Of a stretch of 64,000 nucleotides of DNA, positions 40,960-53,079 are shown in pieces (positions within the stretch are counted from its first letter, which is position 1; the number at the start of each line of letters is the position of its first letter). The stretch covers positions 6,025,001 through 6,089,000 of the forward strand of contig CM036760.1 in the NCBI GenBank assembly GCA_020796225.1. The letters run 5' to 3'. Made by a program: the position numbers and the translations under genes. The stretch comes from Arion vulgaris. Its lineage: Eukaryota > Mollusca > Gastropoda > Stylommatophora > Arionidae. Under the pieces are notes generated by a model that saw nothing but the letters and a program-made list of their open reading frames with translations, searched no databases and was not told the origin of the DNA.

Positions 40960-41475
40960 TGCGACATTTGCTCCAGGAGACTGAGCACCTATTTGTTTGA
41001 CTGGAGTGCTACTATGTCAGCTCAATAATAAATAGCTAATATAGACAACATATTTTTAGATACATAAAATGACATGTAACTGTTGATAACCATAATGGAA
41101 ATAATTTCATGCACCGAATACATCGAAAGGCAACAAATGTAGTTATTTGGACATTTAATGAGAACGAAATACAACCAACCACCAATAACAGCATACAAAT
41201 AAAAGAGATCGGGTACTAGAGCTAAGGGAGGACCAAAAAAAGATGGATAGACAATATCAAGACCACACTACATAAACACGGATACAACACAACAAGAGCG
41301 ACTCATCTAGCCCTAGAACGCAAATTAAAGCTCCCATTCCTACGCTTAACAGCAAGACTGGACAGCCAACTACATCTTCCACCTGGGAATAGACAATAGA
41401 CAACAGACAATAGAGAAATGGAAATAGAGAAAGTTTAGGTAAAAGCTTGCAAGACGAAGGCAAGGATATCATTGA
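40960..41475 (+). mobile_element. LINE 3'-end remnants
   Basis: A short piece (gagactgagcacctatttgt) matching the end of the RNase H LINE at 60,340 is followed by a plus-strand copy of the 1913-2325 LINE tail (41,100-41,470). Confidence 0.6.
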
Positions 41476-41539
41476 GATGATCTAAAGGCTCTAAATACCT
41501 TTACTATCATTGTATTCAGTTTTACCCAATATGCCTCGG

Positions 41540-44500
41540 CCCTTTCTCCGCTGAAATAACACGCTACCTGCCAAGATTACTGCCCTTTCTCCGCTGAAAT
41601 AACACGCTACCTGCCAAGATTACTGCCCTTTCTCCGCTGAAATAACACGCTACCTGCCAAGATTACTGCCCTTTCTCCGCTGAAATAACACGCTACCTGC
41701 CAAGATTACTGCCCTTTCTCCGCTGAAATAACACGCTACCTGCCAAGATTACTGCCCTTTCTCCGCTGAAATAACACGCTACCTGCCAAGATTACTGCCA
41801 TTTCTCCGCTGAAATAACACGCTACCTGCCAAGATTACTGCCCTTTCTCCGCTGAAATAACACGCTACCTGCCAAGATTACTGCCCTTTCTCCGCTGAAA
41901 TAACACGCTACCTGCCAAGATTACTGCCCTTTCTCCGCTGAAATAACACGCTACCTGCCAAGATTACTGCCTCTTCTCCGCTGAAATAACACGCTACCTG
42001 CCAAGATTACTGCCATTTCTCCGCTGAAATAACACGCTACCTGCCAAGATTACTGCCCTTTCTCCGCTGAAATAACACGCTACCTGCCAAGATTACTGCC
42101 CTTTCTCCGCTGAAATAACACGCTACCTGCCAAGATTACTGCCCTTTCTCCGCTGAAATAACACGCTACCTGCCAAGATTACTGCCCTTTCTCCGCTGAA
42201 ATAACACGCTACCTGCCAAGATTACTGCCCTTTCTCCCTGAAATAACACGCTACCGCCAAGATTACTGCCCTTTCTCCGCTGAAATAACACGCTACATGC
42301 CAAGATTACTGCCCTTTCTCCCTGAAATAACACGCTACCTGCCAAGATTACTGCCCTTTCTCCGCTGAAATAAAACGCTACCTGCCAAGATTACTGCCCT
42401 TTCTCCGCTGAAATAACACGCTACCTGCCAAGATTACTGCCCTTTCTCCGCTGAAATAACAGCTACCTGCCAAGATTACTGCCCTTTCTCCGCTGAAATA
42501 ACACGCTACCTGCCAAGATTACTGCCCTTTCTCCCTGAAATAACACGCTACCTGCCAAGATTACTGCCCTTTCTCCTCTGAAATAACACGCTACCTGCCA
42601 AGATTACGCCTTTCTCCCTGAAATAACACGCTACCTGCCAAGATTACTGCCCTTTCCCCTGAAATAACACGCTACCTGCCAAGATTACTGCCCTTTCTCC
42701 GCTGAAATAACACGCTACCTGCCAAGATTACTGCCCTTTCTCCTCTGAAATAACACGCTACCTGCCAAGATTACTGCCCTTTCTCCGCTGAAATAAACGC
42801 CACCTGCCAGATTACTGCCCTTTCTCCGCTGAATAACCGCTACCTGCCAAGATTACGCCCTTCTCCGCTGAAATAACACGCTCTGCCAAGATTACTGCCC
42901 TTTCTCCGCTGAAATAACACGCTACCTGCCAAGATTACTGCCCTTTCTCCGCTGAAATAACACGCACCTGCCAAGATCTGCCCTTTCTCCGCTGAAATAA
43001 CACGCTACCTGCCAAGATTACTGCCCTTTCTCCTCTGAAATAACACGCTACCTGCCAAGATTACTGCCCTCTCCCTGATAATAACATCGCATTACCTGCA
43101 AATTAGCCTCTCCTGAAATAACCGCTCTCCAAATTACGCCCTTTCTCCCTGAAATAAACGCTACTGCCAATTACTGCCCTTTCTCGTGAAATAACACGCT
43201 ACCTGCCAAGATTACTGCCCTTTCTCCCTGAAATAACACGCTTCCCTGCCAAATTACTGCTTACCCTGCAAATCTACCTGCCAATTCTTTCTCCCTGAAA
43301 TACACGCTACTGCCAGATTACTGCTCTTTTCCGCTGAAATAACCGCTACTGCCCTTTCTCCGCTGATCAGTCTACCTGCCAAGATTACTGCCTTTCCCTG
43401 AAATAACACGCTACCTGCCAAGTTACTGCCCTTTCTCCGCTGAAATAACACGCTACCTGCCAAGATTACTGCCCTTTATCCGCTGAAATAAACGCTACCT
43501 GCCAAGATTACTGCCCTTTCTCCGCTGAAATAACACGCACTACCTGCCAAGATTACTGCCTTCTCTGAAATAAACGCTACCTGCAAGATTCTGCCTTTCC
43601 CGCTGAAATAACACGCTACCTCCAAGATTACTGCCCCTTTTTCCGCTGAAATAACACGCTACCGCCAAGATTACTGCCCTTTCTCCGCTGAAATAACACG
43701 CTACCTGCCAAGATTACTGCCCTTTCTCGCTGAAATAACACGCTACCTGCCAAGATTACTGCCCTTTCTCCGCTGATAAGTACCTGCTAATCGCTTCCCA
43801 GTTATTCCCTTCGCTCGAAATAACACGCTCCTGCCAAGATTACTGCTTTCTCCGCTGCAAATAACACGCTACCTGCCAAGATTACTGCCTTTCTCCGCTG
43901 AAAACAGTTACTGCCATTACTCCCTTCTCCGCTAAAAACACGCTACCTGCCAAGATTACTGCCCTTTCTCCGCTGAAATAACACTGCCAAGATTACTGCC
44001 CTTTCTCCGCTGAAATAACCACGCTGCCAAGATTACTGCCTTCTCCGCTGAAATAACACGCTACCTGCCAAGATTCCCTTTCTCCGCTGAAATAACACGC
44101 TACCTGCCAAGATTACTGCCCTTTCTCCGCTGAAATAACACGCACCTGCCAAGTTACTGCCCTTCTCCGCTGAAATAACACGCTACCTGCCAAGATTACC
44201 CTTCTCTTCCGCGAAATAACACGCTACCTGCCAAGTTACTGCCCTTTCTCCGCTGAAATAACACGCACCTGCCAAGATTCCTTTCTCTGCGAAATAACAC
44301 GCCACCGCCAAGATTACTGCCCTTTCTCCGCTGAAATAACACGCTACCTGCCAAGATTACTGCCCTTTCTCACGACCTGCAAATTACTGCCCTTACCGCT
44401 GAAATAACCGCTACCGCAAATTACGCCTTTCTCGCCAGTAAATAACCCTACCTGCAAATTACTGCCCTTTCTCCGCTGAAATAACGCTCTCCAAATTACG

Positions 44501-47500
44501 CCCTTTCTCCCTAGAAATAACACGCTTACCCTGCAATACACGTCTCCTTTCCTGAAATACCTTCCCTCAAGATTACTGCCTTCTCCCTGAAATAACACGC
44601 CCTGCCAAGATTACTGCCCTTTCTCCGAAATAACACGCTACCTGCCAAGATTAGCCTCTCTCCAGCTGAAATAACACGCTCCTGCCAAATTACTGCCCTT
44701 TCTCCGCTGAAATAACACGCTACCTGCCAAGATTACTGCCCTTTCTCCGCGAAATAACCGCTACCTGCCAAGATTACTGCCCTTTTCCCGAAATAACACG
44801 ATACCTGCCAAGCTGCCATTCTCCCTGAAATAACACGCTACCTGCCAAGATTACTGCCCTTTCTCCGCTGGAATAACACGCTACCTGCCAAGTTACGCCT
44901 TTCTCCGCTGAAATAACACGCTACCTGCCAAGATTATGCCTTTTCCGCTGAAAAACACTTGCACTCCGCTGAAATAACGCTCTCCAAGATTACTCCCTTT
45001 CCTGAAATAACCGCTCCTGCCAGATTACTCGCTTATACACGATAAGCACTGCCAATTACTGCCCTTTTCTCGCTGAAATAACACGCCTACTGCCATTCTG
45101 CACTGCTCCGCAATTACCCCTCTCCAGAATACACCCTACCGCAAACACGCCTTTCAGATACCGCTCCCTGCTTGAAAACACGCTACCTGCCAAGATTACG
45201 CCTTTTCCGCTGAAATACCTGCAGATACCTTCCCGCAAACACTGCCCTTACGCTTCGAAATAACACCACTCGCCAAGATTACTGCCCTTCTCCGCTGAAA
45301 TAACACGCTACCTGCCAAGATTACTGCCCTTTCTCCCTGAAATAACACGCTACCTGCCAAGATTACTGCCCTTTCTCCGCTGAAATAAAACGCTACCTGC
45401 CAAGATTACTGCCCTTTCTCCGCTGAAATAACACGCTACCTGCCAAGATTACTGCCCTTTCTCCGCTGAAATAACACGCTACCTGCCAAGATTACTGCCC
45501 TTTCTCCCTGAAATAACACGCTCTGCAAGTATGCCCTTCTCCGCAAATAACCCTCTCCGCCTGAAATAACACGCTACCTGCCAAGATTACTCCTTTCTCC
45601 TTCCGCTCTGCAAATACAGCCCTTTCCGCAACAGATGCAGTTACTGCCTTCTCCGCTGAAATAACACGCTACCTGCCAAGATTATGCCCTTTCTCCGTGT
45701 ACCGCTGAAATACGTCCTCCAAATACCCTCCGCCAAATACCCTTTCCGCTGATAGCCTTCTCCGCAATTACCTTTCTCCGCAAAATACCTCCTTTCTCCT
45801 CTGAAATAACAGCTACCTGCCAAGATTACTGCCCCTCTTCTCCGCCAAGATTATACCCTTTCTCCGTAAGTACTGCCATTTACCTGCCTCCGCTAATACA
45901 CGTACTGCCAAGATTACTGCCTTCTCCCTGAAATAACACGCTACCTGCCAAGATTACTGCCTTTCTCCGCTGAAATAACACGCTACCTGCCAAGATTACT
46001 GCCCTTTCTCCGCTGAAATAACACGCACCTGCCAAGATTACTGCCTTTTCCGCTGAAATAACACGCTACTGCCAAGATTACTGCCCTTTCTCCGCTGAAA
46101 TAACACGCTACCTGCCAAGATTGTTTTCGCTGATAACCGCTGCAATTACGCCTCTCCTGAAAAACAGCATGCGTTCCCTTTCCGCTGAAAATACGCTACC
46201 TGCCAAGATTACTGCCCTTTCTCCTCGCCTGAAATACGCCTTCCCGCTGAAATAACCCTCCTGCCAAATTACGCCCTTCCAAATAACCCCTCCCGCCAAA
46301 TTACGCCTTCTCCGCTAATACCCTCCGCAAATTACTCCCTCCCGTTAAAACCTCTCCTGAAATTACGCCCTTTTCCCCAAATTACCCTCCTGCAAATTAC
46401 GCCTTCTCCGCGAAATACCCTCCGCAAATTACGCCCTCCGCAAATAACCCCTCCCGCCAAATAACGCCCTCCCTGAAATACCCTCCTGCAGATTACCCTC
46501 CTCCCAAATACCCTCCTCCAGAATACGCCTTCTGCTAAATAACCCTCTCCAGAATTACCCTTTCCCGCGAAATAACACGCTCTCGCAGATACTCCCTCTC
46601 CGCAAAACACGCCCTTTCCCCTGGAAATAACACGCTACCTTGCCCCAAATAACGCCCGCGTTCTCCTTTCTCCGCTGAAATAACACGCACCTGCAAGATT
46701 ACTGCCCTTTCCTGATCTACCGCAGTAGCCTTTCTCGTGAAATCACGCTACCTGCCAAGATTATGCCCTTTCTCCGCTGAATAACACGTACCTGCCAAGA
46801 TTACTGCCTTTTCGTGAATAACTCGCAGTTAGCTTTCCCTGTCCGCTATAAAACGCTCCCGCAAAAAGATTACTGCCCTTTCTCCGCTGAATAACAGCTA
46901 CCGCCAAGATTACTGCCCTTTCCCGTGAAACTAACACGTACCTCCAATTATGCTTCTGCAAATACTGCTTCTCCTGATAAATATCTGCCCTTTCTCCGCT
47001 GAAAAACACGCTACCGCCAAGATTACTGCCCTTTCCGCTGAATAACACGTACCTCCCGCGAATAAACTGCCCTTTCTCCGCTGAATAACACGCTACCTGC
47101 CAAGATTACTGCCCTTTCTCCGCTGAAATAACACGCTACCGCCAAGATTACTGCCTTTCCGCTGAAATAACACGCTACCTGCCAAGATTACTGCCCTTTA
47201 TCCGCTGAAATAACACGCTACCTGCCAAGATTACTGCCCTTTCTCCGCTGAAATAACACGCTACCTGCCAAGATTACTGCCCTTTCTCCGCTGAAATAAC
47301 ACGCACCTGCCAAGATTACTGCCCTTCTCCGCTGAAATAACACGCTACCTGCCAAGATTACTGCCCTTTCTCCGCTGAAATAACACGCTACCGCAGATTA
47401 CTGCCTTTTCCAACCGATGCAGATACTGCCTTGCAATAAGTTGATTACTGCCTTCTCCGCTGAAATAACACGCTACCTGCCAAGATTACGCTGCTTTCTC

Positions 47501-47913
47501 CGCTGAGGAATAACACGCTACCGCCAAGATTACTGCCCTTCTGAATAACACGCTACCTGCCAGATTACTTTGCCCTTTCTCCGCTGAAATAACACGCTAC
47601 TGCAAGATTACTGCTCCTTTCTGCTTGCTGAAATAACACGCTACCTGCCAAGGATTACTGCCCTTTCTGCTGAAATAACACCTGACCTGCCAAGATTACT
47701 GCCCTCTCCGCTGAAATAACACGCTACTGCCAATGTTATCTGCTTCTCCACTGAAATAACACGCACTGCCAAGATACTGCTACTTTTCTCCGCTGAATAA
47801 CACGCTACCAGCCAGATCATCGTCTTTCTCCGCCAATGAAATAACACGCTCTGCCAAGATTACTGCCCTTTCTCCGCTGAAATAACACGCTACCTGCCAA
47901 GATTACTGCCCTT
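41540..47913. repeat. 43-bp satellite, about 148 unit lengths
   Basis: Unit ccctttctccgctgaaataa followed by cacgctacctgccaagattactg, period 43. Units at 41.54-42.2 kb are nearly identical. From about 43.05 to 47.0 kb the array carries very many small deletions, some units being barely recognisable, then becomes regular again. Reading frames within it are artefacts of the repeat. Confidence 0.95.
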
Positions 47914-48518
47914 TGTCATAGTTCCCCAGATGGCAGCGGAGGAATGGACAGTTAGCCAGATAGTTAGAGTAGTATAATTAGATTATTTAATAGTTGAGAC
48001 TATGTGTTGTACTTCTAAGCAGAGGTGCAACACATAACAACAAGACATTTTGACGTAATGAAAATTACGTAGTTGTGTAGTGACTGTTAGTTAGCAACAA
48101 TTAGAGGACAGATAGAGTGATGAATGGACGCATTGTTGACTTATGTCCAGTAGAGAAACCATGATGTCAATAAATGTATGAAACCTACACAAGAACACGT
48201 TTGTCATGTATAGCGTGTCTTTGTGTGAACATATGTTATATTACATCTACAAACAAACCAGAAAGAACATTGGTCAGAACTGCAAGATATGGAAATAACC
48301 AGATAATATATAACATGGTAGGGAGATCGTACCACCAGGACTACATCAGTTATCATAGGGAGTGTCCCATATTTGCAATCCTCTTCGTAAACCACAAGTG
48401 AACCGGCTATCCTGCACCAAGTCAGTACAGTAAGGTAGCAGCAGCAACCCTGAACCCGAGCAGTTAACAATGTGAACCACACCTACCACTCCTGACACCT
48501 GCACACCACCCTACTTCA
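47914..48518 (+). repeat. Gypsy 5' LTR
   Basis: TG...CA ends. The first 120 bp match the 3' LTR almost exactly (tccccagatggcagcggagg); later parts are much less alike. An AATAAATGTAT signal lies at about 48,170. Confidence 0.8.
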
Positions 48519-48519
48519 A

Positions 48520-48537
48520 TGGTGTCAGATAATCCAA
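48520..48537 (+). other. Primer binding site
   Basis: TGGTGTCAGATAATCC one base after the LTR. TGG start complements a tRNA CCA end; TGGTGTCAG is a usual Gypsy primer site start. The tRNA species is not certain. Confidence 0.6.
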
Positions 48538-49716
48538 ATACATCGCCCACCGTTAGAGGGAGTATGGGATTCGTGGACCAGAATGGGAGGTCTGTATATT
48601 TTTTATAATTCATTTACAAGATTGGCTTTCATACTATACCGCCCATTGGTATAGTATTTTTACCTTCATGGCGGGTGATAGTCCTAAGTGACTTTATATC
48701 AGTCTGATGCTACTCACTTGCTTAAATCAAGTATTCTTCAATCAACTCCAACGCTTGACTTAGTTATCGCATTCGAGGACCAGAACATGGTTGCTGCGGG
48801 TGAGTCTTTGTCGCTATTTACACTATGATTTTCCTGTGCCAAGTCATTGTGTCATTTCTTCAAACGTCTCAGGAACATATTGCCTATTTTATTTTCGCTT
48901 TCGGTCTGTCTGGACCGTTTCCACATCTAGTTGGTCAGTCCTTCCAGCAGGAAGCGCAACGCTTGTCATTGCCTGTCCTACACTCCTGGCAATTCTTCAA
49001 TCAACCTTGAGGGATCACGACGCCGATCATTGGCCTGCCTGTGTCAACTTTTTCTTCAATCGGCCTGAGAACTTAGTACCTGTTCTTGGTGTGCCCCAGT
49101 GCATAGGGTCAGTACTTACAAGCCAGGATCTCCGTTGTTTGAAACATTTCCTCGATCCAACTAAGATCTAATTCCTGCTTCTACAGTTGGTTCTCTAACC
49201 CTGACCTGCTGCGTAATGTCGTCGAGTGAATAATAAACAAAAAAAAAAGGCTTTTATGGAACATTAAAGTCTGCTGTTGAGAATGCTCGCATGACGATAG
49301 GATCTACAATTCGGTTCCTCGTGAGTGATTGGTCATCCTTTCTGACTATACTACAGTTTAATTTGGGTGTGTTCACCCACAAATCAGGATTTCAGCTTTA
49401 TACCATCCTTATTCGGAGGACAGCTTCGCTTCCTCTGTCAAAGGACTGAACGTTGTTAGATTTGACAGTCATTATTCTCACGCCATATCATTGGAAGATG
49501 TTGCAATTTTATAATTGAACTATACACTTGTTCGTTCGCATGGCATATTAATTGAACTATTGAACGCTGGTGATATCCACTTATGCTGTTCTTTGCGAGT
49601 GGTTTACTTCGAGTAAGTATGTGTTTCCTTTCCGCTGTGTTCTTTTGATGCATGTAATTTAATTTTGATGTTTACAGCTGATAATACCTATTTTTAATAC
49701 TAGCTATTTTGTATCA
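48538..49716 (+). other. Gypsy leader, untranslated
   Basis: 1.2 kb without convincing coding. A perfect 10-bp hairpin (ATACTATACC/GGTATAGTAT, loop GCCCATT) sits at 48,631-48,657. The open frame 48,791-49,171 has no recognisable domain. Confidence 0.5.
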
Positions 49717-50827
49717 TTGTTTTCAGGGGTGTGTATTTCCACTATTTATACGCTGTTGATTGCGACGCTTCTATTTTTTTTTACTTCATTTACGTTGCTG
49801 GGGTGCGATAAATTGTCTCGAGATTCCATGGCCCATAGAAACACGAGAGGTGGAAAATTGTGTGAGGAGGGTATGTTGGAGGTTGCACCTCCAGAGCCAT
49901 CGCGCCTCGCTGCTGTCCTGTCTGAACCTCAGTTTCAGATACGGATACTTGTCCAGAGGTGCGGACATTGCAACCAGCTGCGTGTCACTTCCCACGTCCG
50001 CCTTGTAAGTCCGTGCGGACATTCGGAGATCGCGACGGTCCTTCAGTGGACGAATTTGTGAAAGAAATTCGCCTATACTGGCGTTATTATGGCCTACAGG
50101 GTCAAGAGAAAGTAGACACCCTAATGGAGCATGTCTCGAACTCTGTTCGAGAGGAGCTGGAGATTCAGCTTATGACGGCTCAAGACCCTGAGGTTTTGTT
50201 GGCTGGTCTACTACGGGTCTTTGGGGATAATAGGTCCGCCCAGGCCCTGCTGTCTGTTTTTTTTTGGGTCCTCTCAGGAGCTGGAGAGTCGTGCCTCGAC
50301 TCTCTCATCGTTTGGCTGGCCTTTTCGCGAAGGTGACTGCAGCTCAGACCCGGGAAGGGTCAGTACCCCTCGATCCCAATAATCTCAGGGATCGGTTTAT
50401 TGCGTCCCTGCGCGACAGGCTCTGTGCAGGAATGTTAATGTCTATGGTGGCAGGATCGCCCTTCACCACATTTCTGCATTGCCGTGATGAGGCCTTGAGA
50501 TGGGAATCTAATCCCATCCCTATGCAAGATAATGGAGTCAAGGACGGTTTGGATCGTCGGGTAAGGGACTTGGAAAATAGGCTGAACAGGGGTTCCAGAA
50601 TCATTCCTGGGGATCAACATCCTGAGTACCATGGTCGTTGCGGTAATTATATTACTAACTTTCAGGGTGGTAGTGGTAGTCATAGGACCCAACCATGTTG
50701 CTCTGGATGTGGCAAGGGAGGCCATAATTTGAATGTTTGCAGAGAGCGCCATTTAAACGGACATCACTCGGGGAGAGGGGCACGACCCTGGGTGCGGGAA
50801 AACTGGGCCCGGAAACAAAGTTGGTAG
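49717..50827 (+). pseudogene. Gypsy gag (three broken frames)
   Basis: Coat protein that packages the element RNA. The middle frame (49,959-50,336) has a capsid-like region, VDEFVKEIRLYWRYYGLQGQ and LRVFGDNRSAQALLSVF. The last frame (50,264-50,827) has DRFIASLRDRLC and ends in one CCHC knuckle, CSGCGKGGHNLNVC, in the C-x2-C-x4-H-x4-C spacing. The frame changes near 50,000 and at the T-run near 50,260. Confidence 0.8.
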
Positions 50828-50855
50828 GGAATCAATTGCTGAAGGATATGGATAG

Positions 50856-52337
50856 GGGAAATGTGTTTCGTGCCTTATAGACACAGGATCTCAAGTTTCG
50901 GCTCTCACGGAGAGCGCCTTTCACATGTATTTTCCAGATTCTTGTCTAAATAAGGGTAATTGGGTGCAGCTTAAAGCTGCAAATGGACTTCATATACCTT
51001 ACTTAGGCCATGTTATAGTTAATATCGAGCTTTATAATACTTATCTTACGAATTGTGGATTCTATGTCTTTAAAGATACCCCATCTCATAATAGTTGTGA
51101 TTATAATGCTATTATTGGGACAAATATTCTTAGCCGTCTGCAGTTGTTTCGACCAATTCTAGGTCCTTCTATCCAGTCCGTACCTGTTAAAGTGGTACCG
51201 TCTTCTCTTCCAGCCTTTATTTGGTCTGCTAAGGGAAAGAAATCGCATATTAAAGCTAGTTCACTGGGAGTGATATGGGTTCGAGTTAAAGGTGGGAATA
51301 GTATGGGTCGCCAGGTCATTTTTGAATCCAACCGTTCTTTGCTTCGAAAGGGTATTGTGTGTTGCAATACTGTTACTGATTTAAATAGAGGAATTTGTGC
51401 TATTCATGTTTTGAATATTGCAAATGAAGATGTTTTCCTTTCCAATGGGACAGTTGTAGGAAATATTTGTGAAATTGATTCTTCCAATGATGTGAATTTT
51501 AATGTCATCTCTACGAACTCAGTGGAATGTGCAGTTTCTGTTGGTGAAAAGTTTGGGATTTCTGGGCCATCGAACATGAACATTGGATCAAGCCGATTTG
51601 ATCTGAGTAGGATGCATGGATCTCCTAATCAAAAAGCTGCAATGTTGTCTCTATTGAGTAGATATGATGATGTATTTTCGTATAATGATTTTGATGTTGG
51701 TTATGCTGACAAAGTTCAGCACGAGATTCGTTTACAGGATACCGACCCTATTAAGTTACCATACAGGCGGATTCCGCCTGCATTCTATACAGAGGTGCAG
51801 AACCATATTGCGGATCTCCTACAGAAACAGGTCATCCGGGAGAGTGTCAGCCCCTGGGCTGCGCCAGTGGTATTAGTAAAGAAGAAGAACGGAACTTTGC
51901 GCCTCTGTGTAGATTATCGTGCGTTAAACAAAAAGACTATTAAGGATGCGTACCCCTTACCTCGCATTGATGACTACTTGGACTCCCTGAATGGTGCAAG
52001 GTTGTTTACCACTCTGGATTTAACCAGTGGGTACTACCAAGTGGCAATGAAACAGGAGGATATAGATAAAACGGCATTTTGTACACCTTTTGGATTGTAT
52101 GAATATACAAGAATGCCAATGGGATTGACTAATTCTGCGGGCACTTTTCAACGCCTAATGCAAAACTCAATGTCAGATTTTATGTTTAAGTCTTTACTAG
52201 TATATTTAGATGATATGTTGATTTTTTCAACAGACTTTGATGACCATTTGATTCGTTTAGGAAATGTGCTGGAAAGGATAAGATCAATAGGTCTAAAAGT
52301 TAATCCTAATAAATGTGTTTTTGCAGGATTCTGTTGA
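50856..52337 (+). CDS. Gypsy protease and reverse transcriptase
   Basis: Cuts the polyprotein and copies RNA to DNA. The frame opens after a stop at 50,853. The aspartic protease signature LIDTGSQVSAL lies at 50,874 onward. Reverse transcriptase motifs: PYRRIPPAFYTEV, WAAPVVLVKKKNGTLRLCVDYR, FTTLDLTSGYYQV, FGLYEYTRMPMGL and catalytic YLDD at 52,203-52,214. The first ATG at 50,925 is downstream of the protease site, so translation must come by fusion or frameshift from gag. It ends at a T-run frameshift near 52,318; the ribonuclease H domain continues in another frame. Confidence 0.9.
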   Translation, partial: GKCVSCLIDTGSQVSALTESAFHMYFPDSCLNKGNWVQLKAANGLHIPYLGHVIVNIELYNTYLTNCGFYVFKDTPSHNSCDYNAIIGTNILSRLQLFRPILGPSIQSVPVKVVPSSLPAFIWSAKGKKSHIKASSLGVIWVRVKGGNSMGRQVIFESNRSLLRKGIVCCNTVTDLNRGICAIHVLNIANEDVFLSNGTVVGNICEIDSSNDVNFNVISTNSVECAVSVGEKFGISGPSNMNIGSSRFDLSRMHGSPNQKAAMLSLLSRYDDVFSYNDFDVGYADKVQHEIRLQDTDPIKLPYRRIPPAFYTEVQNHIADLLQKQVIRESVSPWAAPVVLVKKKNGTLRLCVDYRALNKKTIKDAYPLPRIDDYLDSLNGARLFTTLDLTSGYYQVAMKQEDIDKTAFCTPFGLYEYTRMPMGLTNSAGTFQRLMQNSMSDFMFKSLLVYLDDMLIFSTDFDDHLIRLGNVLERIRSIGLKVNPNKCVFAGFC

Positions 52338-53079
52338 TTTCTTAGGTCATACTATTTCAGGAAATGGCATTGCTACACAGCAATCCAAAGTATCATCTAT
52401 ACAGAATCTTAGCATACCCACTAGCGTAAAGCAAGTGAGGGCCTTTCTGGGCATGGCAGGGTATTATAGAAAATTTATACTCAGATTCTCCCAGATTGCC
52501 AAACCTCTATTGGATTTGGTAAATGAATGCCATTCTTCTGGTTTACCTCGTGAATCGAAACGACATTTAACCACTGGCTCGTCTAAGTTTCATTGGACTA
52601 GTGATTGTGAAAGTTCTTTTCGAGATCTTCAATCTAAATTGATTTCTGCACCCATTCTGGGATTCCCCGATTTTGGCAGTCCATTTATCTTGGACATTGA
52701 TGCGTCTTTTAGTGGTCTAGGAGCTGTGTTGAGCCAGCAGCAGGATTCTCAATGTAAAGTAATAGCTTATGCCAGTCGGACTCTCCGCAGAGAAGAGAAA
52801 AACATAAAGAGCAGTTTTAAACTGGAATTGTTGGGTCTGAAATGGGCTATAACTGAAAAATTTCGTTCTTATCTATTAGGTAACAAGGTGACTGTTTTTA
52901 CTGATAATAAGGGTTTGACTTTTTCAAATAAGGCGCATCTTGGGGCCATTGAACAAAGGTGGCTATCTCAGTTGGCTGTGTTTGATTACGAAATCAAACA
53001 TCGTAAAGGTACATTAAACAAGAATGCCGATTTTTTATCACGGTATCCCTGCCGAGACGCAGGACGTGACGCATTATGA
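52315..53079 (+). CDS. Gypsy RT thumb and RNase H
   Basis: Continues the polyprotein in a second frame (its nominal start is GTG). VDFLGHTISGNGI and VRAFLGMAGYYRKFI are the RT thumb/connection blocks. RNase H follows: LDIDASFSGLGAVLSQ, VIAYASRTL, KLELLGLKWAI and VFTDNKGL, with the expected D, E, D catalytic positions. It stops where the integrase frame has already begun, an overlap of 56 bp. Confidence 0.9.
   Translation: MFLQDSVDFLGHTISGNGIATQQSKVSSIQNLSIPTSVKQVRAFLGMAGYYRKFILRFSQIAKPLLDLVNECHSSGLPRESKRHLTTGSSKFHWTSDCESSFRDLQSKLISAPILGFPDFGSPFILDIDASFSGLGAVLSQQQDSQCKVIAYASRTLRREEKNIKSSFKLELLGLKWAITEKFRSYLLGNKVTVFTDNKGLTFSNKAHLGAIEQRWLSQLAVFDYEIKHRKGTLNKNADFLSRYPCRDAGRDAL

Noticed and set aside
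43254..47847. Many minus-strand reading frames of 60-95 residues rich in GSNLAG and similar
   Set aside because: They are translations of the 43-bp satellite in shifting frames, with no independent support.
48791..49171. Extra Gypsy gene in the leader
   Set aside because: No domain, no conserved motif and placed before gag; taken as untranslated.
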